Shown: positions 9,470 through 20,106 of the stretch, piece after piece
How the letters are laid out: every line of letters begins with the position of its first letter
Position numbering within the stretch: position 1 is the stretch's first letter
Assembly (NCBI GenBank): GCA_039583875.1
Contig: CM077150.1
Coordinates: forward strand, 2,932,332-2,996,331
DNA: 64,000 nucleotides
DNA from: Platanthera guangdongensis
Taxonomy: Eukaryota > Streptophyta > Magnoliopsida > Asparagales > Orchidaceae
Direction of reading: 5' to 3'
Notes under the pieces: model-generated
What the model was told of the DNA's origin: nothing
Databases searched by the model: none
Seen by the model: the letters and a program-made list of their open reading frames with translations, nothing else
Translations under genes and position numbers: made by a program

Positions 9470-12400
9470 ATGTCGAAGAAAAGCGCGCTCGACACCATAA
9501 AATTGCAATCGTTCGACGCCTCCGACTTTCTCAGTAGGAAAATTCAAGTCCAACAAGGAATGAAGGAACGCGGGATATTCTATACTGTTCAGAGCGATTT
9601 TGCTTCTACCGTGTAGGACGTGGACGAGTACCAGTGGAACAAGGATGAAGATTTCTGCAAGGATTACCTGTTAAATTCTCTGAATCCCCGGCTTGCGTTG
9701 ACCTACCACGCATACAAATCTGCAAACGAAATATGGGATCGACTGAACGCGCATTTCCAGAAGGAGGAAGGATTGTCAAAGTCGCTCATTGGAGAGAAGT
9801 TCTTCAACTTCAGATTCAAAGCGAACGTGCCTATCACGTCTCAACTCTTGGAGCTGGTCAACCTGCGTCAGAAGCTGGATGATGATCATTCGAAGATGGA
9901 CGACAGCCTCTTTGTGTACATGATCCTGAGTAAACTGCCTCCTGAATGGCTCTTTTTCAAGACCGAGATGCACCGACTGAAAGAGAAGATCAGTTTGGAC
10001 GAACTCAAAAGGTTCATCCATATTGAGGACCAAAACATTGCTGGGAAAAGCTTGGAGCAGGTTGCGCAGCCCTCACAGGCTGTCAACTTCGTTTCACGTC
10101 CTAGTAAGCCTTCTCGGAAGCCCCCGGCACCTAAGGGAGATAATCCAGCACCGTTGGCGGTCAAAAAGCCTTCTCTCAAAAGGAAGAAGGGCAAGTGCCA
10201 CAACTGCGGCAAATGGGGTCACTGGGCCGCTGAATGCAGGGGTCCGAAGAAGCTAAAAGAGGATGCCCCACAAAATGTAGCGCACATGGTGGTCGACAAC
10301 TCCGATCCTAAGTCCTTCGTGGCTATGATTGGGAGTAGTCACCGCAGTGCGTCTTCCGAGTGGTGGCTGGACAGTGGTGCTACCTGTCACGTCACAAATG
10401 ATAGGAGTCTTCTCTCAAAGGTCACAGTAGTCAAGGACAGAGTCGAAAATTGCAATGGAGGATCGACTGATGTTACTCATGCTGAGACTGCAGAGCTTGT
10501 GCTCTCTTCAGGTAAAACTTTAATTTTGCAAAATGTTAAAGTAGTTCCTAATTTAACTAAGAATTTGATTTCTATGAGTTTGCTTGATAGAGCTGGAATG
10601 TCTTTCACAACCGTGAACGGTAGAATGACATTAACTGTTAATTCTCACTATTTTGGTTGCGCTTACCTGATCAATGGTATGTATAGACTTAGCCTAGATA
10701 ACGAGTGCATAAATCAAGTGAGTTCAACTCTGATTGATCCAAAGTTATTACACAATAGACTTGGACATATCCACTATAAGAAAATGCGAGATCTAGCTAA
10801 AAGTCAAAACATTCCATTAGATCTTTCTATTCAGTTTGATAGGTGTGAGGTTTGTGCCCAGACTAAAATCACTAGAAACCCTTACAAGACAGTTTCTAGG
10901 AGCACACAACTTCTGGAGTTGATACATTCCGACCTCTGTGACTTTCGTAGTCACGCCACTAGAGGGGGAAGGAAGTATCTAATTACTTTCATCGACGATT
11001 TTTCCAGATATTGTCATGTTTACCTATTGAAGTCGAAAGATGAGACATTCGAGACCTTTAAGATCTTCAAATCTCGGGTAGAAAATCAATTGAATCTAAA
11101 GATTAAGAGACTTAGAAGTGATCGAGGAGGAGAGTACACTGCAACTGGGTTTAAGGACTTTTGTGCCTCTGAGGGTATAATCCTAGAAACCACAGCTCCT
11201 TACTCACCCCAGTCGAATGGTGTTGCTGAGCGTAAGAATAGAACTTTAACAGAAATGTTGAACTCTATGCTCCTCACAGCTAGCATGCCTAATTCCTTTT
11301 GGGGGGAAGCAGTTCTGACTGCAAATCACATTCTAAATCGAGTGCCTCACTCAAAGCTCAACTCTACTCCATATGAGTTGTGGCATGGTCATCCTTGTAG
11401 ATATGACACTCTAAAGACTTGGGGTTGTATCGCTTATGTGAGGATACAAGACCTTAAGAGACCAAAGGTGGGACCTAAAACAACGACCTGCGTTTATCTA
11501 GGTAGTGCAGAAGACAGTGCAACTGACAGGTTTCTGGATCTATCCACTAATACAGTGATAGAATCTAGAGATGCTATTTTCTTTGAACACAAATTTATCA
11601 AAGATCATAGCTTGACCGTCTCCGGGTCTACTGAGATGATTTCAGAATCTACTGTAGAACCTGAAGCTGGCCCCTCTGGCACTGCTCCCCAACCTCTACA
11701 GGTGGAAGCTGTTCCTCTTAGAGTATCTACAAGAGACAGAATCCCTAAGAATTTTGGTGAGAATTTCGTCACCTACCACTTAGAGGATGATCCATTTTCC
11801 TATCAGGAAGCAATGCGATCTAGAGATGCGTTAATGTGGGCAGAAGCCATCGATGATGAGATGAACTCGCTGCTACAAAACAACACTTGGCATCTAGTTG
11901 ACCTGCCGAAAGGAGCTAAAGTCTTAGGATGCAAGTGGGTACTGAAGAAGAAATTGCACAGTGATGGGTCTATAGCCAGATATAAAGCACGTCTAGTAGC
12001 TAAGGGTTATAAACAACAGGGGGGAATTGACTATTTTGACGTCTATTCACCTGTGTGTCACCTATCCACTATTAGGATTATTCTTGCCATAGCTTCTATC
12101 GAGAACTTTATAGTTCATCAGATGGATGTAAAGACAGTCTTCTTAAATGGAGAGCTTGATGAAGAGATCTATATGGCACAACCTGAAGGTTATGTACATA
12201 AGGATCTAAGAGACAGTGTGCAAGCTTGATAAATCGATCTATGGGCTTAAACAAGCACCTAAGATGTGACACATTAAATTTGATCAAGTGGTAAAGAGCG
12301 TTGGATTTCAGTCCAGTCTCTCAGACAAGTGCCTCTACTACCGCTCGATGGCAAATCAAACAGTCATCATATGCCTATATGTGGATGACATGTTGATTCT

Positions 12401-13325
12401 GGGATCAGATCTTGCCGCAGTAAGGGATACTAAATCCGCTCTCGCGAAAGCATTTGACATGAAGGACCTTGGTCCCGTAGATACTCTACTAGATATGAAA
12501 GTTAGAGTAGACAAGTGATGTGTTACTCTAAGTCAGGCTCATTACATTGAGCAAATCCTCACTACCTGGGGTTATAAAGACTGTCGGCCTGTTGAAACAC
12601 CAATCGATCCAAATGTCAAGTTGAGTCCGAATGAAGGGACCAGTGTTGATCAAGTAAAGTACTCAAAGATCATTGGAAGTCTCATGTATGCCACAAGTTG
12701 CACTACACCAGACATTGCTTTCTCGGTAAGTATGCTGAGTCGTTTTACCAGTAGTCCAGGCAAAGAGCATTGGGATGCCTTAGATCGGCTGATGAGGTAC
12801 CTGAAAGGTACTAAAGACCACGTTCTGTGCTACACTGGTTACCCTCCTACGTTGGAAGGATACTCTGATGCCTCCTGGTGTTCAGAAGTTGAGAACAGCA
12901 AGTCCACTAGTGGATTTATTTTCACTTTAGGTGGCGCTGCAGTCACTTGGAAATCCAAAAGACAGACTTGTATAGCTTTGTCGTCTATGGAAGCCGAGCT
13001 GTTTGCCTTAGCCTCAGCTGGCGAAGAGGCAGATTGGATCAGGAATTTGATTCTAGACATTCCCTTGTCTAGACTTCAAGTTAATTCTTTGAGCCTGTAT
13101 TGTGATAATCAAGCAGCAGTTCAAGTCGTGAAGAATGTCCTTTTTAATACTAAAAGGCGACATGTACGACTGAGACACGCTCTACTGAATTATCTGAAAG
13201 AACAAGGTATTATCACTTTGATCGATGTGCGATCGAAGGATAATCTGGCTGATCCACTGACGAAAGGAATGTCTAAGGACCGATCAATCAAAACAGTGGG
13301 GGAAATGAGACTCAAGGCGATTTAA
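9470..13325 (+). pseudogene. gag-pol: Copia-1 gag-pol polyprotein, inactivated
   Basis: The start is taken at ATG 9470 (MSKKSALDTIKLQSFDASDF), in frame with the long open stretch that follows. An in-frame TAG at 9614-9616 cuts gag after 48 codons. Domains in order: UBN2-like gag, zinc knuckle CHNCGKWGHWAAEC near 10195, protease motif LDSGATC near 10368, GAG-pre-integrase (HNRLGH), integrase core with its D (FIDDFSR), D (RSDRGGEY) and E (VAERKNR) all present, and reverse transcriptase (DVKTVFLNG, then YVDD near 12381). RNase H carries the DNQAAVQV and ADPLTKG motifs. Within reverse transcriptase the frame shifts near 12217, consistent with a two-base loss; a TGA follows at 12267-12269 and another at 12516-12518. 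The frame then stays open to the natural stop at 13323-13325. All catalytic motifs survive, so the decay is recent. Confidence 0.9.
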
Positions 13326-14248
13326 GCTCAGCCTTAGTTCAAGGATAGGCGATTTAGTTCAGCCTTAGTCCTAATGTTTTGATTTTTTCACTTTCCTTTG
13401 TCAAAGCAAGCGTGTTGTGCTCCGCTGATGTTCGGGGTTGCTGAGTACGAATCTGGTGAGTTGTTTCATTCCACATTTGATATTAACAACTTCAATTGGG
13501 TTCGTCTTCCTTATCTAGGAGGAGAGTGTTATTCCACTTTTGATAACACAATCCGACTAGGTTTGGCTCTTCTTCTTCTGTTTATTGGTTCCATTCCACA
13601 TTTGATGAGTTCCAATTGACTTTAGAAGAACAGTAACCGTGACATTCCACATAGGAACACAGATACAGCTGCGGTGTCCAGAAGTCCATAACATCATTTT
13701 CTTGAAAATAGATAATGGATTCTGAGGTAGAACCTAAATACTCTACTCATGCTTACTCATATTGTACTACGTTCATATAAGTAGAACTAGATACTTGTAC
13801 AGTTTCCAAGGCTGAATTCATTCTAAATGAACTTCTCTGTTGGAAATTACAGGAGCTGCTGCTGATGGAGGAGCACTTGCCGGTTGGGATCCAGATGAGG
13901 ATGACCTACTGGACTCTGATTTCTAGAGTATAAACTGATTTTTCTTCTGCTTAGAGCACTGTTTAGCTCTCTTTGCTTTCACTTATTTTGTTTAGACTTT
14001 CTTGCTCTTTAGTTGGTCATGAGACACTTGATGTTCTGTTACCTGTGCTGTGATTGTACTTTAGACTTTACTATGATGCTGCTGAGATTTTCTGTTTATT
14101 CTTATGCACGCATACAATTGTTTTACTTAACGTCCAATATGTTTTGACAAGTGTGATGGACACGGTTGTGAGTGCTTCATATTCGGTTGAACACTTCACA
14201 CACCACCCTTTTTCCGACGTCAGGCTTACCGCGGACATAGGAGGAGAT
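13326..14248 (+). other. Copia-1 3' non-coding region
   Basis: About 0.9 kb separates the RNase H stop from the right LTR. It contains four diverged copies of an ATTCCACATTTGAT block (13469-13650). It ends with the polypurine tract AGGAGGAGAT just before the LTR. No conserved ORF was seen. Confidence 0.6.
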
Positions 14249-14410
14249 TGTTAGAATATTTAATTATATGTCCGCGCGTGTCAGGACCGACTCGGAACGA
14301 CCCAACAGGTTACGTGTCACTAGAGTGTAACGGCTCTACGCTGGAGATACTATATAAGGCCATTCCACACTGATGAGTCTTAGTAGACTATCTTGAGCGG
14401 AGCCATTACA
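14249..14410 (+). repeat. Copia-1 right LTR
   Basis: 162 bp, TGTTAGAATATT to AGCCATTACA, two differences from the left LTR. Its TATATAAGG lies at 14351-14359. It is followed by the target duplication TATTG. Confidence 0.95.
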
Positions 14411-14415
14411 TATTG

Positions 14416-14685
14416 TGGTCAGAGTACTGTCACGATTGTCCGTAGAAACGAAGTCCTGTGCCTATCTCTCATGTTAGGAAATGAAAAAAATCATGAAATA
14501 GAAGGGAAATGTACCATTTTGTGTTAAGTAAACAAAAAAAGACTAAGATTAATTTATTCACTATATTATCATTTTTTTAGATGTATCATGTCATGATTGA
14601 AACATAAAATAATATCATTTAATTATATAAATAGCCAGAGATTATGTTTTTTAGCCAATATAAAGTAAGTGTGGTTAGATATTTC
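14416..14685. other. AT-rich spacer between elements
   Basis: This is pre-insertion host or older repeat DNA between Copia-1 and Copia-2, low in GC. It ends with ATTTC, the target duplication of Copia-2. Nothing else was recognised. Confidence 0.5.
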
Positions 14686-16574
14686 TGTTGAAACTTGTGA
14701 AGTGAAAGTGGGTGAATGGAAGGCTTGGACAACCTATCCGCGCGGACTACGCGGACAGGGTTGGCGGACTGCTAAGTCGGCAGGGATGTTGCAGGCGGTT
14801 TGCTCTGTGGCGGCCTGGGCGGTCTGTTCGCGCGGACTACGCGGACAGCAGCGGCGGTCTGTTAGGTCGGGGATTACTCAGCAGGCAGTTGGTTCCCAGG
14901 AAGTAACCGGGTGGATAGAAATCCTATCCGCGGAGTCCGACATGAAGCGGACTGATGCACTGGAGCTCGGCAGACCGGTTTGGCAGTTGCCTTGGTCTTG
15001 CTCTAGTGAAGCGGCAAGTGGAAGCCGCGGAGACCGCCGGTCAGCGCGGACAGAAACTGGAGGTCGCCCGGTATGGCGGGCTAGATCCAGTGTCCGCCAA
15101 TAAGTGCGGACTGGCCCATGTGGCCAGTGGACTGGACTTGGTGTGATCTGAACCAAGTCCAGGTTGGCTCAGTCCGGGGAGATCGCGCAGTGGAGCGCGG
15201 GCTGCTTTCTCAGTCCGCCAAGCCTAGTAGAAGTGATGTTGCCTTGATTGCTAGCTTGGGGGTATGCGGACTGGAGGATTGCCTGTGCAAGAGCGTGCGG
15301 ACTGGAGCTGGAGTCCGCTGAGTTCGGTTTAGCCTTGTGATGAGGTTGAGCTCAGGAATGCGGACTGGAGTTTGCTGCGACAGCAGACTGAATCGGCGTG
15401 TCCGCTGAGTCCGGCGGTGCCTCAAAGATTGAGGCAATGGACTCGGGAAGTGCGGACGGAAGCCGGGTGTCCGCTGAGTCCGGCAGGTGCCTTGATGGCG
15501 AGGCTGCGGGCTCGGGTTTTGCGGGCTGATGCCTTGTCCGCAGAATGGCGGACACGGCTGTTGTGGAGTCTGGATGTGGTGGTCCTGGCTTGGCCTCTGG
15601 CGGCAAGGCGGGCTGGATATTGGAGTCCGGCCTTGGAGAAGCTGGGGCGGACTGGCTATCTGCACAGGAGCAGCGAACTGGAATGTGTGTCCGCGGGCTG
15701 GCGGACACACTTGTTCTTGCTGCGGGATGTGGCGGTGATCCTATCGGCTAGGGCGGTGACCATACTCATCATCGTGCCTATAAATAGGACCCATGTCACA
15801 TCAGGAAAGAAGGAACCTGGACCGAAGTAAGTGAACAGTAATTGAGCTCGCGTAAGTTGTTGCGGTCTGGACTTTGGTGTCCGCGCGGTTTGAGAGTTGA
15901 CCCGGTTGTGCTGTGCAGGTTGTGCGGATAGTGCTGGAAAGCCAGGACTTGGCTCTGATTGCGGTCAGGGACAGTGCGGACTCTTCGGTTAAGTAACAGG
16001 CGGTAAACAGCAGGTCGCGGATAGCGACCAGGCGGTCTCCTCTTTGGCAACTTGGTTCGGGGTTCAGGAAGTCGCCTGCTTCAGGCGGACTGTTCCATTC
16101 GGTGACGCAGCTTGTGCGGTCTGGCGGCTAGGCGACCTAGCGGTCAGGCGGCCTGCAGATCGGCGGTGAAGAGCTGGCATGGGAAAGGGTGAGTCCGCGC
16201 GGCTTGGGTTGCGGTCTGGCGACCTGGCGGACTGAGCGGACTCCACAGCAGTAGACCGGCGGCTTGGTGGTTGAGTCCGCGCGGCTTGTTTTGCTTTCTT
16301 GTCTTTGTAACTGTCTCTGCTCTCCTGGTTTGGTTTTTTTTTGGTGAAGCATGTCTCGCCATGTATGTCTCGCCTTGTAAAGAAGTTTGCTCTTGATCAA
16401 TAAAAAAGCTTGTGCTGCATGCGTTGCTGGTTGTTACTGCTTTGTTGAGATAACCCCTGCTAACTCCACGATCCGGGAAAACTTTCAACAATATAAGTGG
16501 GGTGTGCTCCGCCGGTTTGTTGAGTTTCAACAGGGTATCCGAGGAGGCCTCTGCGGTTTTGTTGAATTTTAACA
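14686..16574 (+). repeat. Copia-2 left LTR with GCGGAC motif array
   Basis: The LTR is 1889 bp. From about 14735 to 15720 it is packed with GCGGACT/AGTCCGC-type hexamers (over 25 by eye), plus CGCGCGGACTACGCGGACAG twice. A TATAAATAGG at about 15780-15789 follows the array, so the array lies in U3 upstream of the core promoter. GC richness removes stop codons and creates several long but meaningless reading frames on both strands. Confidence 0.9.
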
Positions 16575-16590
16575 TGGTATCAAAGCAAGG
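16575..16590 (+). other. Copia-2 primer binding site
   Basis: TGGTATCAAAGCAAGG directly follows the LTR. It differs from the standard initiator tRNA-Met complement by a G to A change (CAGAGC to CAAAGC). Confidence 0.8.
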
Positions 16591-16660
16591 TTGTTGGAGT
16601 GGTCAAGCAGTGCTCAATGGAAGTAGTTGCTCTTCTGTAGAGGAAACCAGTGGTAGAACC

Positions 16661-18903
16661 ATGACATTGGAGGATGCAAGTTGTCTTGGAATTAATCTTC
16701 TTACAGAGACGAACTGTGAACGGTGGAAGTCCTGTATGAAGAGCTTTCTTCTTGGCGAGGACCTTTGAGAGGTTATATGCGGAGCAGGAAGACAAGAGGA
16801 TACTGCTGGCAATGCTGAGGCGATGAGAGCTTGGAAGGAGACAAATGCGAAAGCGGAGTCTATTCTCAAGCAGGTGATCTCATCGGAGCTCTTGGACCAC
16901 ATCAGTGGATGTCGGTCAGCTGCGGAGGTTTGGACTTCCCTTGATGGGTTGTTCAGGAAGGAGGTGAAGGTTGCTGCTGACGATGGTCCCTCTACTTCGT
17001 ATCAGGAAGAAAGGAGTGTTTCTCCTAGGCGTGATAGGAAGAGGAAGGAAGGACCAAGGTGCTATAAATGCAAGCAGCAAGGTCATCTTCGGAAGGAGTA
17101 CAAGGTTGTCTTACTTTCGGCGAACGTTGCTCAGGTAGGGAGGAAGGAGAAGAGCCTTGTTGGGTTATCAACAAGTTCTGAAGCTGATCGGATGAATGCC
17201 AGTGATAGTGCAGCTATCTGACATGAAAGACTGGGGCATGTATGGATGGACAAGCTGAAAGCAATGGCGGAAAGAAGACTCGTAAGAGCCTTGCCTAGAT
17301 TGTCATCCTATGGCGATGGTCGGGGGTGTGCGGGATGTCAGGAAAGTGGAGCCTATCGCTTCATGATTGACAAAGCACAATCCAGATGTAAAGCACCATT
17401 GGCGGTTGTCCATTGTGCTCTGGTGGGACCGACCGTCACGGCCAGTCTTGGAGGCAGCAGGTTCATGCTGATATTGGTTGATAACTATTCTAGGTATACT
17501 TGGGTATACTTCATGAAGAAGAAGTCCAACATGGTACGCTTGTTTGTGGAGTTCAAGAAGCTTGTGGAAGGCCAGCTTGGCCGGAGGATCAAGGTGTTGA
17601 GGACAAGTATCGGTGGTGAGTTTGGCTCAACCGAGTTCTCACACTTTTGCAGGAAGCAAGGGATCCGGAAGGAGCTTTCTTGTGGACATATTTCACAACA
17701 AGGTAGTATTACAGCTCGGATGATCCGTTGGTTAACGGAGACCTGCAAGTGTTGGCTTCAGAGTAAAGGCGTTCCGAAGGCTCTTTGGGCGGAAGGAATG
17801 GTCTGTGCTACTCATGTCATCAACCGGATGCCTCTTAGTCCGATCATAGTGAAGACTCCTTATGAGCTGATGTTCGGAGTGAAGCCCTCAGTGAAGCACC
17901 TTCGGGTGTTTGGATCTACCTGCTATTTACACTCTCCGGGTGCTCTCAAGACAAAGCTAGTCTTTGTTGGGTATGATGAGCAGAGGAGAAGATGGAGGTG
18001 TATGGATCCTACGACGAAGAAACTCATAGTGTCGAGAGACATTGTTTTCGATGAGTTGACGCCGTATTGGGGTAGCTCTTATGTGGAGCTAGAGATAAGC
18101 ATGTCAGATGTTGGGCTGAAGGAGGCTGCTGCTAAGGAAGTGGAGTTGCCTGAGTCACCAGGTATTCCAGGTTGTTCTAGCTCCGGGGCAAAGACGTCAG
18201 AGTCGAGAAGTAGGGGGAGCAATGCTCCAGGATCTTCTGGCTCGAAGGCGGAGGCTTCCTGTTCAGGAAGCAGGGGGAGCGATGTTCCAGGCAGTTCTTG
18301 TTCAAGAGGGGAGTCTTCTGGTTCAGGTAGTAGGGGGAGCGTTGCTCCAGGTGCTCTTGGTTCCAGTAAGGAGGCGTCTTGTTCAGGAAGCAAGGGGAGC
18401 ATTGTTCCGGGTTTGCCCGGAAACGGAGCTGGTTCAAAAGCAGCGGAGGTGGTTAGCCATGATCAGGTTCTTCGGAGATCGAAGAGGATCAGTAAGCCAC
18501 CAGCTCGATATAGTGAAGGGAACACGGCGGACTTGGTTTCGTGTTTCCTTGTTAGTCCTCAGGTCGAGCAACGTACTTCTGGCTGTGATGACCCCACTAG
18601 AATCAAGGAGGTGGTTGACACCAAGTCTGAAGAGGTGACCTCTCTCAGAGGTAATAAGGCTTGGGCTTTTGTGCCCAAGGAAGTTGGTGATACTCCTATG
18701 ATGCATGAGTGGAGGTTGAAGCTGAAGAAGGCAGAGGGAATCATGACTCCTTTTGGGAGATGCTGGAGGGCTCCCTCATGGTCCATGATATGTGGGGCGA
18801 GGACTATGTCTTGGACATCTCTTCGTAGATGCTATCAGAGGGACCAGGTGCAAGGTTACGGGAGCTGCTGGAGTTATTCACCACTTCTCACTTCAAGGGG
18901 GGG
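16661..18903 (+). pseudogene. gag-pol: Copia-2 gag-pol remnant, internally deleted
   Basis: The frame opens at ATG 16661 (MTLEDASCLGINLLTETNCE) and is stopped by TGA near 16767. Gag continues to a damaged zinc knuckle (CYKCKQQGHLRKEY, last Cys replaced by Tyr). Sequence then jumps straight to the GAG-pre-integrase HERLGH motif, so protease is missing. The integrase core keeps the first Asp (LVDNYSR), but the second is lost (TSIGGEF in place of the usual RSD-type motif) and the glutamate motif is degenerate. After a serine/glycine-rich linker only the start of reverse transcriptase remains (about 18580-18730). The sequence then jumps to the 3' tail. TGA codons replace expected Trp codons at two sites. 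It is non-functional. Confidence 0.85.
18181..18420 (+). repeat. 60-bp tandem repeat encoding a Ser/Gly-rich linker
   Basis: Four units of exactly 60 bp (20 codons) encode variants of GSSGSKAEASCSGSRGSDVP. They lie in the Copia-2 linker between integrase and reverse transcriptase. Confidence 0.85.
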
Positions 18904-20106
18904 TGTTGAAATTTGTGAAGTGAAAGTGGGTGAATGGAAGGCTTGGGCAACCTATCCGCGCGGACTACGCGGACAGGGTTGGCGGACTGCTAAGTCGGCA
19001 GGGATGTTGCAGGCGGTTTGCTCTGTGGCGGCCTGGGAGGTCTGTTCGCGCGGACTACGCGGACAGCAGCGGCGGTCTGTTAGGTCGGGGATTACTCAGC
19101 AGGCAGTTGGTTCCCAGGAAGTAACCGGGTGGATAGAAATCCTATCCGCGAAGTCCGGCATGAAGCGGACTGATGCACTGGAGCTCGACAGACCGGTTTG
19201 GCAGTTGCCTTGGTCTTGCTCTAGTGAAGCGGCAAGTGGAAGCCGTGGAGACCGCCGGTCAGCGCGGACAGAAACTGGAGGTCGCCCGGTATGGCGGGCT
19301 AGATCCAGTGTCCGCCAGTAAGTGCGGACTGGCCCATGTGGCCAGTGGACTGGACTTGGTGTGATCTGAACCAAGTCCAGGTTGGCTCAGTCCGGGGAGA
19401 TCGCGCAGTGGAGCGCGGGCTGCTTTCTCAGTCCGCCAAGCCTAGTAGAAGTGTTGTTGCCTTGATTGCTAGCTTGGGGGTATGCGGACTGGAGGATTGC
19501 CTGTGCAAGAGCGTGCGGACTGGAGCTGGAGTCCGCTGAGTTCGGTTTAGCCTTGTGATGAGGTTGAGCTCAGGAATGCGGACTGGAGTTTGCTGCGACA
19601 GCAGACTGAATCGGCGTGTCCGCTGAGTCCGGCGGTGCCTTGGAGATTGAGGCAATGGACTCGGGAAGTGCGGACGGAAGTCGGGTGTCCGCTGAGTCCG
19701 GCAGGTGCCTTGATGGCGAGGCTGCGGGCTCGGGTTTTGCGGGCTGATGCCTTGTCCGCAGAATGACGGACACGGCTGTTGTGGAGTCCGGCTGTGGTGG
19801 TCCTGGCTTGGCCTCTGGCGGCAAGGCGGGCTGGATATTGGAGTCCGGCCTTGGAGAAGCTAGGGCGGACTGGCTATCTGCACAGGAGCGGCGAACTGGA
19901 ATGTGTGTCCGCGGGCTGGCGGACACACTTGTTCTTGCTGCGGGATGTGGTGGTGATCCTATCGGCTAGGGCGGTGACCATACTCATCATCGTGCCTATA
20001 AATAGGACCCATGTCACATCAGGAAAGAAGGAACCTGGACCGAAGTAAGTGAACAGTAATTGAGCTCGCGTAAGTTGCTGCGGTCTGGACTTTGGTGTCC
20101 GCGCGG
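18904..20106 (+). repeat. Copia-2 right LTR, first part
   Basis: These first 1203 bp match the left LTR closely, including the GCGGAC array and TATAAATAGG near 19997. The LTR breaks off at CGCGG (20102-20106), where the Sirevirus-like element inserted, and resumes at 32994. Confidence 0.95.

Larger units (their letters stand above)
8139..14410 (+). mobile_element. Copia-1: complete Ty1/copia element
   Basis: The element is 6.27 kb, flanked by the exact target duplication TATTG (8134-8138 and 14411-14415). The two LTRs are 162 bp and differ at two positions, so the insertion is recent. Order inside: a 1.17-kb leader, a gag-pol frame (protease, integrase, reverse transcriptase, RNase H, the copia order), about 0.9 kb of 3' non-coding DNA, and a purine tract AGGAGGAGAT before the right LTR. 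The coding region has several stops and one frameshift, so this copy cannot make a full polyprotein. Confidence 0.95.

Noticed and set aside
14669..15830. Several reading frames of 60-166 codons on both strands within the Copia-2 LTRs
   Set aside because: They arise from GC-rich motif arrays with few stops, overlap each other in opposite directions and have no domain similarity.
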